DNA of 64,000 bases from Bufo bufo. Its lineage: Eukaryota > Chordata > Amphibia > Anura > Bufonidae. Position 1 is the first letter of the stretch; every line of letters begins with the position of its first letter. Below, piece by piece: positions 1 to 12,201 of this stretch. The position numbers were made by a program, and so were the translations under genes. The stretch lies in assembly GCF_905171765.1 (NCBI RefSeq), contig NC_053391.1, positions 655,683,750 through 655,747,749 on the forward strand. The letters run 5' to 3'. Under the pieces are notes generated by a model. The model did no database searches. It saw nothing but the letters and a program-made list of their open reading frames with translations, and was not told the origin of the DNA.

Positions 1-936
1 TTCTACATTCGCTATTTAGTTTTGTGACACACCTAAAGGGTTAACAAAGTTTGTAAAGTAACTTTTGAATACCTTGAGGGGTGTAGTTTCTTAGATGGGG
101 TCACTTTTTGGAGTTTCTAGTCTAGGCTACATCAGGGGGGCTTCTAATGGGACATGGTGTAAATAAACCAGTCCATCAAAATCTGCCTTCCAGAAACCAT
201 ATGGCGTTCCCTTCGTTCTATGCCCTGCCGTGTGGCTATATAGCCATTTACGACCACATATGGGGTGTTTCTGCAAACTACTGAATCTGGGCAATAAATA
301 TTTAGTTTTGTTTGTCTGTTAACCCTTGCTTTATTACCAGAAAAAAAGGATTCAAATGGAAATTTTGCCAAAAAATGGCACCGTTTATATTTTATATTTT
401 TAACGCTGTTCATCCGAGGGGTTTGGTCAAATGTTAGGGCAGATTCTTATGGACGCAGCGATACCTAATATGTCTAAATTTTAAAATTTATTTAGATTTT
501 ACACTATATTATCATTTTAGGAACAAAAAAAAATTATTTTAGTATCTCCATAGCCTGGGAGCTACGTTTTTTTTTTTTTTTTTGGGCGACTATGTAGGGG
601 CTCATTTTTTGCGGGATGAGATAGCGGTTTTATTGGCACTAATTGGGGGTGCATATGACATTTTGATCGCTCGCTATTACACTTTTTGTGATGTTAGGTG
701 ACAAAAATACCTAATATGTCTACTTTTTAAAATTTATTTCGATTTTACACTATATTATCATTTGAGGAACAAAAAAAAGGTGACAATAAAAATGGCTTTT
801 TTTTTACATAGTTTTTATTAGATTTTTTTGACAGCGTTTATTGAGGGGCTAGTTTATGGGGCATTTTTATAGAGAAGATTTTTACGGACCCGGCAATGCC
901 CAATATGTATGGCTCTCAGACTTTGGAGACACTAAG

Positions 937-1067
937 CAGGCATCCTCAAACTGCGGCCCTCCAAAACTACAATTCCCACCATGCCCTGCTGATAGCTGTA
1001 GGTTGTCTAGGCATGCTGGGAGTTATAGTTTTACAACATTTGGAGGGCCGCAGTTTAAGGATGCCTG
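937..1067. mobile_element. Short palindromic MITE (CAGGCATCC ends)
   Basis: A 131-bp stretch begins CAGGCATCCTCAAACTGCGG and ends with its near-perfect reverse complement. Flanks share ACTAA, suggesting an imperfect 8-bp hAT-type target duplication. It sits in a wider inverted repeat (909-932 against 1108-1131, CTCAGACTTTGGAGACAC and its complement), so two palindromes are nested here. Confidence 0.65.
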
Positions 1068-2276
1068 CACTAAAACTAAAATATTTTGGGGAAAAAAAAT
1101 TGTTTCCGTGTCTCCAAAGTCTGAGAGCCATAGTTTTTTATGTTCTCTAGGGGACTGTTGGGGATTATAAAAATTTTGTACTCCATGGAAGTGTGATACT
1201 CCCTGAAGCAATCGTTAACGCAGAGGCCCGGATGATCGGGGCAAGTGTCACATTGCATGGTGGTGTCCTTCCGTATCCCCCTCTTGTGACACACTCTGCA
1301 TCTTTTTTGGGTTCGTCCCTTCTTTCCAGTATGGGGGACCACACCTGGAAAATATTGGCCAGGGACGATCCGGGCGCCTCCAGTTCCCGAGGTACTCCGG
1401 CCTGCTCTTTCCCAGTCTGAAAAAATTAGGTCCTTGAGGACTGCCTCATAGAATTGGAGGAATGTCCCTGTGCTGCCAGCGCTTCGGAATAGTACAAAAG
1501 CGTTGTACAAGGCAACCTGTACCAACCTGCAACTTTTTTGTACCATGCCCGGGTTTTGCGCATGGCATTATATGGCTTGAGGACTTGATCAGAGAGATCA
1601 ACTCCTCCCATATACCGATTGTAGTCGACGATAAAATCGGGCTTGAGGACCGTTGCCGCGGTACCTCGCACAGGGACAGGGGTGATGCGGTTACCGTGGA
1701 TTGTGGACAGTACAAGGATATCCCTCTTGTCCTTATACCTGACCAGCAACAGGTTTCCACTGGTAAGAGCACGGGTCTCACCCCTGGGGATAGGTACCTG
1801 GAGGGGGTGCTGATTTTTCCGCACGGTCCCACAAGCGGACGTGGATCCGGCGGCAAGGGACCTGAACAAAGGAATGCTAGTTTAAAAGTTATCCACGTAC
1901 AAGTGGTAACCCTTATCTAGCAGTGGGTGCATAAGGTCCCACACGAGTTTCCCGCTAACACCCAGAGTGGGGGGACATTCTGGGGGTTGAATACGGGAAT
2001 CTCGCCCCTCGTACACACGAAATTTGTAAGTGTACCCTGAGATACTTTCACAAATTTTGTACATTTTCACGCCATACCTCGCCCGCTTAGTGGGAATGTA
2101 TTTGCGGAAACTGAGTCTCCCCTTGAAAGCAACGAGAGACTCATCAACCGCGACCTCCCTTTCAGGTACGTAGGCCTGCTCAAATTTGGCCCCGAAGTGA
2201 TCGATGACCGGCCGTATCTTATACAGATGGTCATAGGCAGGATCACCTCGGGGGGGGACATGCTGCATTATCTGAA

Positions 2277-2340
2277 CCACTGATGAAGGGGTCAACTCCT
2301 TAAACCCCGAAACGCATTTGGTACGGACCCCCACGTTTGG
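2277..2340 (+). ncRNA. Hammerhead ribozyme motif (type I layout)
   Basis: The conserved core CTGATGA lies at 2280-2286 and GAAA at 2309-2312. Stem II pairs GGGGT (2288-2292) with ACCCC (2304-2308). Stem III can pair ACG (2312-2314) with CGT (2334-2336), extended by TGG (2319-2321) with CCA (2331-2333). Stem I pairs CCA (2277-2279) with TGG (2338-2340). The predicted cleavage would follow U2337 (triplet GUU). All parts fall within 64 bases and stem I starts exactly at the insert boundary. Whether it is active is not known; a U at the cleavage position is usually slow. Confidence 0.7.
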
Positions 2341-3050
2341 ATTATAGACACATATCTTCGATCGATTTAGGAGGAGAATAATTTACTGTTCTATTGATTT
2401 GAGAACGCCAGCTGCGGGAGGTCTCTGCTGTACAAGGGAAGTCTACCTTCAGAGAACTTACGTGGACTTCCAGCGTTGGCGTGGGATCTTTTTGAAAACT
2501 AACAGCCCTCGGGACCGGAGCACCGATACACACAGAAGGCGCACCAAGACGAGGGTAGGAGATTTCGTCGAAGCCCTCCGGGTAAGACCGAAGTGTCTAC
2601 GATAATAAGCGATCGCTTTTCGAAATTTACAGCGGGACGCCGCTGTCTCAGGCTAAAGAGCGGGACGCCGCTCTGCATACAGCTAACATTAACCTGCACC
2701 TTATATTGGAGTCCAACTGTTATTAACATTAACTGAACTTAACTGTGGATACCCAGAGCACTTTTTAAAAAGATTTTTTTGATGCAAAAAAATTTTTTTG
2801 ATGCTAAGTTCCTAGTGACGGATTACCAATTGTATTTTACCTCATTTATTTATTCATAATGTCGTTTTAGCATGCTCAATATCATTATTTATGCTGCTAT
2901 ATTTATTTCTACGAATGATTTAAATTACCAACTGTGAACGACTCATTTTAGATATATTAATACATTTTATGTATCATTATCCACTGCTCCCATTGCTATA
3001 GAGAGTGCCCCACTGTTATTTATTTATTATTACATTTTTATTTATTATTA
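2277..3050 (+). mobile_element. Penelope-like/HHR-bearing retroelement insert in piggyBac gene
   Basis: The 774-bp insert is flanked by an exact 11-bp duplication, CATTATCTGAA, at 2266-2276 and 3051-3061, and it splits the piggyBac reading frame at HYSDN. The plus strand begins with a hammerhead fold (2277-2340) and ends in an AT-rich tail of TTATT repeats. There is no coding ORF. The long target duplication and 5' hammerhead fit a truncated Penelope-like element; hammerheads in the terminal repeats of that group are established. A hammerhead-carrying SINE is the alternative. Family assignment is inference. Confidence 0.65.
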
Positions 3051-4120
3051 CATTATCTGAATAATGCACACATTTCCGGATGGCCTCAAACCGGGGGCAT
3101 GGCATGGCCATACTGTACAGTGGGGTCTGGTAGAGGACGTCCCCACTCCAGTATTGCCTGACACTCGGTTTTTGCACTAGACCCATGTGCAGCACGAGGC
3201 CCCAAAATGTCCTCATCTCGGCTGCACTGACCGGCGTCCAGCCACCGGATCTAGCCAAAAAGGAGCCCGGGTGCTGAGCAACAAACTGTTGGGCGTACAG
3301 GTTTGTCTGCTCCATCATCAGATTCACAAATGGGTCACTGAAAAAAAAACTAAAAAAGTCAATTTCAGTGAAGCCCACTGTGGGAATCTGGATTCCTGGA
3401 TTGCCAACAAAATCAGCACTCCTGGGTGGGTCTAGGGTCTCACAGCTAAGTGCTGTGAACCCCAACCACCAGAGACCACCAAAAACAATAAATCAGTTAG
3501 TTTCCCCCCCCCCCCCCCCCTAACTAACTCTCCCTTCTATCCCTGCCTAATCGTGCCTCTCCCTCACTGACCCTAACCTACCTGGAGGGTGATGGGTGCA
3601 GGAGGGTGATGGGTGCCGACTGGGGGATCACAGGAGCTGGTGCTGAACGCTGCTGGACAGTGCAGGTGCAGCAGCAGGAAGAGGAGGGGAGAGAGGAGCG
3701 CCGGGAGTTTGAATCTCCCGCCTCTCTCCAGCACCAATCAGCACCAAGGACAGCACCAATCAGCACCACGGCCAGCACCACGGCCAGCACCGCCGCCCCC
3801 AAATGTTCAGACTGTGATTGGTGGTGTGATCACCGTCCTTTTCCGGTTCATCGGGTCACCGGAGACCCGAATGGACCAGAAACGCAGCAAACCGCAGGTC
3901 TGAATTGACCTGCGGTTTGCTGCGATCGCCGATACGGGGGGGTCACATGACCCCCCCGGCGTTGTGACAGGATGCCCGCTGAATGATTTCAGCGGACATC
4001 CTGTTCCGATTAACCCCCGCCGCACCGCAATGTAGTTTTAAACCCATGACGTATGTCATGGGTCCTTAAGGACTCGGGAACCATGCCGTACCGATACGTC
4101 ATGGGTCCCTAAGTGGTTAA

Positions 4121-6283
4121 GAATTTAAAAAAATATGTAACAGCTCAAATCACTCCCCTTTCCCTAAAATAGAAATAGATAAACAATAAATAAATAAACA
4201 TCATGGGCACCGCTGCGTGTGAAACCGCCAATAATATTAAAAGATAAAAATATTTATCCAATACTGCAAACGGCAAAATGGAAAAAGTCAAAATAGCCGA
4301 TTCACAATTTTTTGGTCGCTTCAATTCCCCCAAAAAAGTTACGGTTATGTGAAGGGGTTAGCAAATTCTTAAAGACATTTTGATGATGTACAATAACCTC
4401 TGCACAGGTCACAGAGCATGCCTAGAAAATCCTCCTATAGAAGTGGTCCCCTCCTGACCATTGTGTCTATGGGCCCATGGGGCTGCCGTAAAGCAATCTT
4501 CTTAATGGTTTCTAAATGCTGTTAAGAACAGCTCAGACAAGATGGCCGACCCCATAATCATGTTCAGGAAATAGAATAAAAAAAATTTAATCAGAAAATA
4601 AAAACAGATTAGAAGAAAATAATATTGTCCGCATTCATTGTCAATGGGGACAAAACATAACTGAATAGAACGGAATACTCCAAAATGCATTCCGTTCTGT
4701 TCTCATACCGGAGAGAAAACCTTGGAACCGGACCCGAGTTCGGGAAATGTTTTTTCACAGTACAAATTAATTTCTCAAGTTATTATGCGAAGTCTCGCAA
4801 GACTTTGCGAAGCAATAACTTCTGCTCATCGGAGCCAATACATTCTAATACTGTACAGAGCTCCTGCTGATCCAGTTCAACATCCAGTTAATATATATTC
4901 TGAAATACTACTGTTATTTTATCCTGTATTTTCACCTTTCCTGTCACAATCTACTACCAATAAAAGGGAAGGTTACAGCTTCACAGCCACATGTCAGATT
5001 AAGTGCTAACGTGTATGAGGAAAGTATAGTATTACTTTTGCCTTTATTGCTCCTATCTCCCGTTCTGGGTTGTGGTCACATGATCATGTCCATGCAGCTC
5101 TTTCTTATTTCCTGTGATGTGATGTCCATGGGCGGGGCAGTGATAGAGGAGTGTCTATGTAACTAGCTCAGTGGGAGGAGCTATAAACTAGCTGGGCGTT
5201 GTTAGGGGCGGTGCTGAAGCTGTGGCAGAGGAACGAGAAGTGCATCATGGGTTTGGTTGGATATAGGAATTGCAAAATACAGGATGGTAAGAAACGACAT
5301 GAACATAATAATCCCAGAAAACCCCTTTGAGTACCTTTTGATTTGCTTTTAGGTCCATGATGGTCGTATTGTGTATTATAAATTAATAAAGATATTAACT
5401 ATATGATTATACTATTGTGTATAATGGTTTTTGTATATATTTTTTCACTGTATGCATTGGATTGGTAAATTGTTGTTCCATGTTTTCAAGTTCAAGCTTC
5501 TCAGGCCGGGGAGAGGCCGACTGTACTGCTCCTCAATGAAAGCAGTCAAAAGTCTGTACCCCATGATCATTTCTGTCTCTTGAGAGAATTTTTGTCTTAT
5601 AGAAGAAAGAAGGTAATAGTATCCTGACGTATATGTTACAAACAATAAAATACAATGTGTGTACAATGATGTGTCTATTGTTAGTAATAGTCAGTAATAG
5701 TAACATGACCTTCAGCTGCCCCATAGAGGGAAAACCACAGGCTTCCTATAGTGTGCAAGCACAACCACAACTACTAGACCGTAACCGTGGCCGTAACCCC
5801 TTTGTCAGTACAACCTTTTCAATCGAAACCATGTGTAAGAATATGATATTTCCTTATTAGATAACCACATTATTAATTTCCACGTTAAACCTGGGGCCGT
5901 CCTTTTAAATGTCTTCACTATGTTCATATTCTTTCATTACTCGTTGTAAGGAGATGTTGAGAGGTGTAGAGACAGTCATTATGCTACAAGAATATTTTTA
6001 CTATGACTAAGTTCCTGTCCCCCCGTTCTATTCTTTTGAGATCATTTAATATTTTCCATTAGTTACGCTATCACTGAAGATTTCCCCTGTATTATCTGAG
6101 GTCATCATTTTTTTATAAAATATCTTTTTATATATTTTTTTTATATCATTTTGCTGTGTTTGGTACTGCAGTAAAGTAGGTAAGATTCCCAACAATTATA
6201 AATTAATGGTCTGTCCTAAGGATAGTTCATCAATTAAATAACTCAGAAAAATCCATTTTATTGGATTATCATATTTAATATAA
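4121..6283. other. No gene recognised
   Basis: Old AT-rich repeat-like DNA. No ORF above about 95 codons and no recognisable protein motif. The stretch near 4640-4720 (fixed-sequence palindromic motif around CATTCCGTTCT) resembles the MITE-like repeat seen again at 57087-57522. Confidence 0.5.
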
Positions 6284-7140
6284 TAATAATAATCTTTATT
6301 TATATATCGACAACATATTCAGAGTTTTTAGGGAGCGTCTAAAACTGTAGTTCGGAATTAACCTACTTTCTTGGGGTAGGACATTCCAGAGAACTGGAGC
6401 AGCTCAGGAGAAGTCTTGGACAGGAGTAAGAGGTTCACGCGGGTAGGGTGGTAGACGGAGATGAGGGAAGAGATGTGGGAGGGGGGTGCAGCACTGTGGG
6501 TTAGAATGAGCAATTTAAGTTGAATCCGGCACTGTATGGGTAACCAGCGCAATGACTGTTACAGAGTGGAGGCATCAGAGTAGCAGTTAGACAGATAGAG
6601 GAGCCTGACTGCTGCTTTCAGGATAGATTGAAGAGAGGATTGGAGAGAGGAGAGTCTGGTGAGGGGGAGGCCAATTAATAGTGAGTTACAGTAATCAAGA
6701 TGGGAATGGATCAGAGCAACAATCAAAGTTTTTGTTGTTTCCATAGTGAGAAAGGGGCGGATTCTAGAGATGCTTTTGAAGTCAAGGCGTCATACCCGGG
6801 CGAGAGATTGAATATAGGGGGCGAAGGAAAGATCAGTGTCAAACATAACACCAAGCCTGCGGGCGTGCTGCCTAGACGTTCTGGTAGTGCCACACACTGA
6901 GATGGAGATATCAAGTTTAGGTTGGTTGGTAGATGGAGAGAACACCAGTAGTTCCATTTTGGAAAGATTCAGTTTCAGATAGAGAGAGGACGTGATGTTA
7001 GAGACAGTAGACAGACCGTTCTGTAGGACGGCAGGAGTGATGTCACGGGATGAAGTGTACAGTTTGGTGACGTCAGCATAGAGATGGTACTGAAAACCAA
7101 ATCTGCTGATGGTCTGTCCAGTAGGGGCTGTGTAGAGAGA
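6284..7140 (-). pseudogene. L2-type LINE reverse transcriptase remnant
   Basis: The minus strand gives, in order, [13 protein letters not shown] (the YADD catalytic motif altered to YADV, near 7070), [20 protein letters not shown] (near 6820), LIHSHLDYCNSLLIGLPLTR (near 6690) and RWLPIQCRIQLKLLILTHS (near 6520), which is the usual order at the end of the L2/CR1 ORF2 reverse transcriptase. Stops and frame changes separate the blocks. The 3' tail is the ATAATAATAAT-rich stretch near 6284-6300. The 5' end is not defined. Confidence 0.8.
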
Positions 7141-7661
7141 GAAAAAATGAGGACATAGTATGAGCTGTTGAATTCAGACATAAAGAACTGTGTAACTGGA
7201 TGCAAGATAAAGACATAGTACAGATGCAATGACCAGGCCACAGGGGTGTGGGGAGTGAGTGTGAGTGGTGGTGTGCCGAATGGGGGTAGTAGTTGTACTC
7301 ACTTTTCTGCAGCTCCCTGGGCTGGCCTTGCAGTGGAGGGGAAGACAGCATTAAGTCCTCCGGGGCACTCTCTATTGCAGGGAACACCAGCCAGATGGAA
7401 GTTGAGGTGCCCTTGTTGGTATAGGTGTTTAAGGTGCTTTGGTGGCTGGACCCCTGTGTTCGTGACGCCAGCACCATTAGGAGCGAATGAAGTTGGTGGA
7501 AAGGATGAGGAGTCAATTGTAGTAAGCAACAGAACTTTTACTGAATCAATGGTGTCAGGACAGTTGGTACAGTTCATTTGTATATCAAAGGCAGTAATCC
7601 AGATGTTAATTTAGCCGGGATCCTTATAACAGGCTGAGCAATTGTCAGTAGAGGAGTTTTC
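7141..7661. other. No gene recognised
   Basis: No supported coding or repeat structure. Short ORFs on both strands overlap each other and show no motif. Confidence 0.4.
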
Positions 7662-7665
7662 TTAA

Positions 7666-8344
7666 AGGGGTTGTCCGGGATTGGGGACATTGGTCTAATA
7701 GTAATCTACTAACATACACATTACAAACATGCATGTACTACCTTTTAAACATATTTCTCAAGCCCCGTTTTCATCCAGTAAATTCTTGACCAGAAGTGAG
7801 TATTTTCTTGTCTTCAGTGATGTACCGGGTCCCTGGCAGGCGAGCAAAGCCTCCTCTTCCGCTGCTCAGGGAGCCCGGTGACGTCACTGGTAGCCTAGGT
7901 AATTATGCAGAGAGGATGGAGGGGCGGTAACTAGGCCGGACGACATTGCGCTAAGCCCCGCCCCTCCAGTCCGGTGATGTCACCGGGCATGGAGCTTTAT
8001 AATGAATGGAGGCAGGAGGATGAATATGTATGAGGGGGCGGGTCGATGCAGGAGTGGACGATGTGCAGGAGGCATGAATAAGTATGAGGGGGCAGAGGGG
8101 GGCTGATGCAGGGACGCGATGTTGGACAGTAGAAACCAGGAGATGCCGCCCTGCACTGGGACCCACAGTGCAGTGCGGCAGGAAGTGATCACACAGATAA
8201 ACAGATATGTAAACAATCTGTTAGGGACTGTAGGAGCCATGCTCCAGTGTAAAAGCTACCTAAAACCATCTTGGGAACATAGACTCGGCTACTAAAGGTG
8301 AGTAAGATGTTTAAAAAAAATAAGTTTGATCCCGGACAACCCCT
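7666..8344. mobile_element. TTAA-flanked MITE, family 1 (copy 1)
   Basis: TTAA at 7662-7665 and 8345-8348 flank inverted ends AGGGGTTGTCCGGGA and TCCCGGACAACCCCT. The 679-bp interior has no coding capacity. The same family recurs inverted at 9618-10274. TTAA duplication fits piggyBac or Kolobok; the AGG start fits Kolobok better, but this is inference. Confidence 0.85.
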
Positions 8345-8348
8345 TTAA

Positions 8349-9213
8349 GACTTTAGCTTTACAGGTAGAATGAGACCCTTGTATGTGCTTAGCAGTCAGG
8401 GTGAGCTCTTAGGGTTTTATAGGGGTCAGCCATATGCTCCTTAGTTTGGGATCAAGCCAGTCGGACGTTTATTCATAACTTCCAGCTTTCTGCAAATTAA
8501 TCCGTGACAGCTGGGCTGCTGTGACTACTTGGTCTGTTCTCTCCAGGCTTGATCAGGGCCCAAAGGAAAGAAAGGCAGCTACATCTTGTACTGGCCTGTT
8601 CTGCTCCTCCATACACTTGCTTCTCCTCTCTGTGTTTCTACTTACTTCAACTTGAACTTACTTCATTAGCATAACCCGGCTGTATATAATATGTGGCACC
8701 AGCACCACCTAGAGGCGAATAGATATAATGACAATGCCAGTATGCTTCAGCCTGGTATTAGGAATTACAATACATTCAATACACATACAGATATTTAAGG
8801 AGACCACTTATACACACATAAGTGGGACAATGCACAGAGCCTAATCTGTATGCCAGGACCAGGGGCAGCGTGATCTCAGAACCGGCAATGGATTTCTACT
8901 CAGAGTGTGTCGTGCTGTTTTCACACTTAAACTCCAGAATATTTCCAGATTATCAGGTCCAGAGATAAAGTCTGGATAAAGTCTGAGACAGATATTGCGG
9001 ATGTTTGCATTCACACATCCAGCCCCTCCGGGTAAACTCCAGAAAATGTCTAGATTCCACTGTAAGTGTGAATGGGGCTTAAGTTATTAAGTATAAAGGG
9101 CACCTGGTGTAAGAACTGTTGAACCGTCTCCTAAAGAGGATATTTGCTGATTTGCGCCTGACAATAGAATAGTGCTTCTAGCGACTGTTCACAATTAGAA
9201 GTTTCAAAGACAT
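8349..9213. other. No gene recognised
   Basis: Single-copy-like sequence with no motif that I recognise on either strand. Confidence 0.4.
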
Positions 9214-9217
9214 TTCA

Positions 9218-9613
9218 AGGGGTTGTCTCACTTCTGCAAATGGCATTTATCACATAGACAATGTTAATACAAGGCACTTACTAATGTAACGTGATTATGG
9301 ATATTGCTTCCTTTGCTGGCTGGATTCTCACTTTGATTTTTCTATCACATTATGCACTTCTCAGATCCATGGTTACGACCACCCTCAAATCCATCAGTGG
9401 TGGTCATTGTTTTTGTACACTATAGAAAAAAGTGCATGTATATGTCTGGTCGTATGGTCTCGTAACCATGGAAATGAGCTGTGTATAATGTGATGAAAAA
9501 AATGGATCAAGCCAGAAAAGAAAGCAGTATGGATAATCACAATACATTAGTAGGTGCCTTGTATTAAATTTGTCTATGTGAAAAATGCTACTTGCTGACG
9601 TGAGACAACACCT
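9218..9613. mobile_element. Foldback MITE with about 44-bp inverted ends
   Basis: The ends AGGGGTTGTCTCAC and GTGAGACAACACCT continue as imperfect inverted repeats of about 44 bp on both sides (CACATAGACAA and TTGTCTATGTG at the inner edges). The right flank is TTAA (9614-9617), the left flank TTCA, probably a decayed TTAA. It abuts the next MITE through one shared TTAA. Confidence 0.75.
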
Positions 9614-9617
9614 TTAA

Positions 9618-10274
9618 AGGGGTTGTCCGGGATCAATTTTTTTTTTACAAAACAGTTTACTCACTATTAATAGCTGTTTCAAGGTCCCCTCAGATGTTTT
9701 TATGTATTTTTCAACATCAGCAGTGCTCCGACAGTCCCCCACTGATTGTTGACATCTATGTTTATGTGTGCGGTAACTTCCTGCCGCACTACCTTCTGGG
9801 TCCCAGCACAGAGCAGCATCGTGTGGTTTCTGGTGTCTGTTTGCTCCTCCGTGCATCCACCCCCCTGATTCATATGCCGCCTCCTGACGCACATATTCCT
9901 CCCCCTTAGTTACGCCCCTAAACTCTTCCTCCTTCACTGATAATAAAGCGCCCTGCCCGGTGACGTCACCGGACTAGAGGGGCGTGGCTTAGCGCGATTT
10001 GTTGCCGCCTAGCTACCGCCTATCCATGCGCTGTGAATAATTACTTTGGCTGACAGTGACATCACCGGGCTCCTTGCGAAGCGGAAGAAGAGGCTTCGCT
10101 CTGCAGAAAGGGACCTGGTACGTCATTGACTCTGAGAAGAACGGCACTTCCGGCTGAGATTTTGTGAATTGCAAAAGGGGCATCAGAAATGTCTGTTAAA
10201 GGTAGGACAGGCATGAATGTAATATTTAGGGGACTATTGTACACATACAATGTCCCCAATCCCGGACAACCCCT
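9618..10274. mobile_element. TTAA-flanked MITE, family 1 (copy 2, inverted)
   Basis: TTAA at 9614-9617 and 10275-10278 flank AGGGGTTGTCCGGGATCAA and its inverted partner. Its left end matches the reverse complement of the right end of 7666-8344, so the two copies are in opposite orientation. Length 657 bp, non-coding. Confidence 0.85.
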
Positions 10275-10278
10275 TTAA

Positions 10279-11512
10279 GTTGCATTCTAGTCACATCTGT
10301 CACATTATTTACTGAATCATACCATTATCTTGTTCTGTTATCTTTAGTAAAGAACTGTTAAATTGCACCACCTGCCTCAGTTTTATTGTCGCCATTCACC
10401 TGCACGTTACATTTCTGAGAATTGGTAGAATCTATGGCTGTATTCTGGCAATGGTGGCTGTAATGTCCACTGCAGAATAAAGGGTTTTGATGGCTTGTCT
10501 GGCCAGGACATATCCAAATGTGAAGGATGTTTCTCCACTGCAGTAAGGTCTGAATGGCTGTGGTTTCAGATTATCTTACTGACCCTTATGCTTGGCCATG
10601 CATCTTCCAAGTTCTCCTTTTCTCTCTATGTCTTTCTCTCCCTATAGATCTTGCAGAGATCTGTTAGTCTCTGGAACTTGAGGCCAAAGAACTGTACAAA
10701 GCACAGCTTCCTTCCTCTTTGAAACTCCAGTCTATACTCTCCTGAAGGTTAAGGGTGGAGCGAACCCACATCTAACTAACCTCCTACGAGGGCTGAGCCA
10801 GGGTTATTAACCCCGGGTTTGCCATCCATACACACTATACTGGGTGCAATACACAACATGGTACGTATAACAATGAATTACATAACAATAAAGAACAAAC
10901 CTATTTTCAGATACCCCCTGCACTGAACATACTGCATCACTGGTTTAATTACAATAAGGTTGCACTATTATGTACGTTTATACAATAACATGGGACGAGC
11001 GGTGACTTTTGATTCATCAATTATTGGGTTGTAGGTGGGGATTTCCATCAGAATCATTTAGGGTATTTTTACAGTACTGTACCAGTTAAACCAGGGGATT
11101 TTCAGACTTCTTATACCACTATAGTAGTTAGAAGTAAATGGTGTATAACAAATGAGTAGTTGATATTAGGAAGAGAGAGACAAATATTACTCTAGACTAC
11201 AGCATGTCTGTGTTTTCACATGTCTTTTTTTTAAAGTTTTTAGTATTTATTGTTGCACATTTGGGATTTAAGGGTGGGGTGTAATTTGATAATCATTAAA
11301 CTGCCATTTACTTGTACTCTGTGTATGTGATCAACTACAGGGTGATGAAACCCATTCATAATTAATAGTATGAGTATATTACTCCTTATAATACACACTG
11401 CAGCAGCTCGAGAACATATTTCTTTTTTAATGGTCTTTAGTGATTTTATTTAAAAAAATGTGGTGCATACAGAGCCCATCCTCTGCCCTGATACAAAATA
11501 TGTTCCCCGTCC
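10279..11512. other. No gene recognised
   Basis: No ORF of note and no clear repeat boundary. I see nothing that I can name. Confidence 0.4.
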
Positions 11513-11727
11513 ATTGGCACCAGGGCCGTTTGAAGGAATTTTGGGGCCCCAAGCAAAATAGACATGGAGGGCCCCCCCCCTCCACGCCCTCCCCACCTTA
11601 CGCGCGCAAAGCCTACAGGAACTACAGTATAGCCATACAGTTTAAGTTCACCCACACTTTATATAAATAAAAAAGGAGGATTACAGTGCAAATACTGCTG
11701 TTGCATTTAATGTGCATGAAATTTGAA

Positions 11728-12200
11728 CAGTGCCATCCACAGATCCCCCTCCCCTAAACAGTGCCATCCACAGATCTCCCCCCTAAACAGTGCCATCCAC
11801 AGATCTCCCCCCTAAACAGTGCGATCCACAGATCTCCCCCCTAAACAGTGCCATCCACAGATCTCCCCCCTAAACAGTGCCATCCACAGATCTCCCCCCT
11901 AAACAGTGCCATCCACAGATCTCCCCCCTAAACAGTGCCATCCACAGATCTCCCCCCTAAACAGTGCCATCCACAGATCTCCCCCCTAAACAGTGCCATC
12001 CACAGATCTCCCCCCTAAACAGTGCCATCCACAGATCCCCCTACAGTGCCATCCACAGATCCCCCTACAGTGCCATCCACAGATCCCCCCTAAACAGTGC
12101 CATCCACAGATCCCCCCTAAACAGTGCCATCCACAGATCCCCCCTAAACAGTGCCATCCCCAGATCCCCCTACAGTGCCATCCACAGATCCCCCTCCCCG
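11728..12200 (+). repeat. 29-bp minisatellite
   Basis: Tandem units of the type ACAGTGCCATCCACAGATC followed by CTCCCCCCTAA (29 bp), with shorter 24-bp variants towards the right end; about 17 copies. Open frames across it are an artefact of unit length and lack of stops. Confidence 0.95.
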
Positions 12201-12201
12201 A

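Larger units (their letters stand above)
1187..3465 (-). pseudogene. piggyBac transposase, broken (DDD and Cys-rich domain recognisable)
   Basis: The N-terminal part is read at 3465-3064 and ends in RKCVHYSDN. After an inserted element (2277-3050) the reading resumes with GDPAYDHLYKIRPVIDHFG. The catalytic aspartates of the DDE_Tnp_1_7 family are visible: VAVDESLVAFKGR, then YHLYVDNF, then IVDYNRYMGGVDLSDQ. A C-terminal cysteine-rich finger follows (RCRVCHKRG ... CDTCPDHPGLC). Lesions seen: the insertion, an in-frame TAA right after VDNF (near 1879), and a frame change around 1500 that moves the Cys-rich domain to another frame. The first Met at 3465 may not be the true start, because family members usually have a longer N-terminus. 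It cannot make a full transposase as it stands. Confidence 0.88.
1..4116 (-). mobile_element. piggyBac element, 5' end at 4116, 3' end outside window
   Basis: A TTAA at 4117-4120 abuts a minus-strand terminus reading CCACTTAGGGACCCATGACG, the kind of CC-starting end expected of a piggyBac element. The minus strand then gives GC-rich leader sequence (about 3530-4100, including a poly-C run near 3500-3520), transposase remnants (about 1187-3465) and AT-rich non-coding sequence down to base 1. No matching inverted terminus is visible at the left, so that end probably lies before the window. The assignment of bases 1-900 to this element is inference from continuity only. Confidence 0.7.

Noticed and set aside
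1193..1920. Plus-strand ORFs of 75 and 152 codons
   Set aside because: Antisense shadows of the piggyBac transposase.
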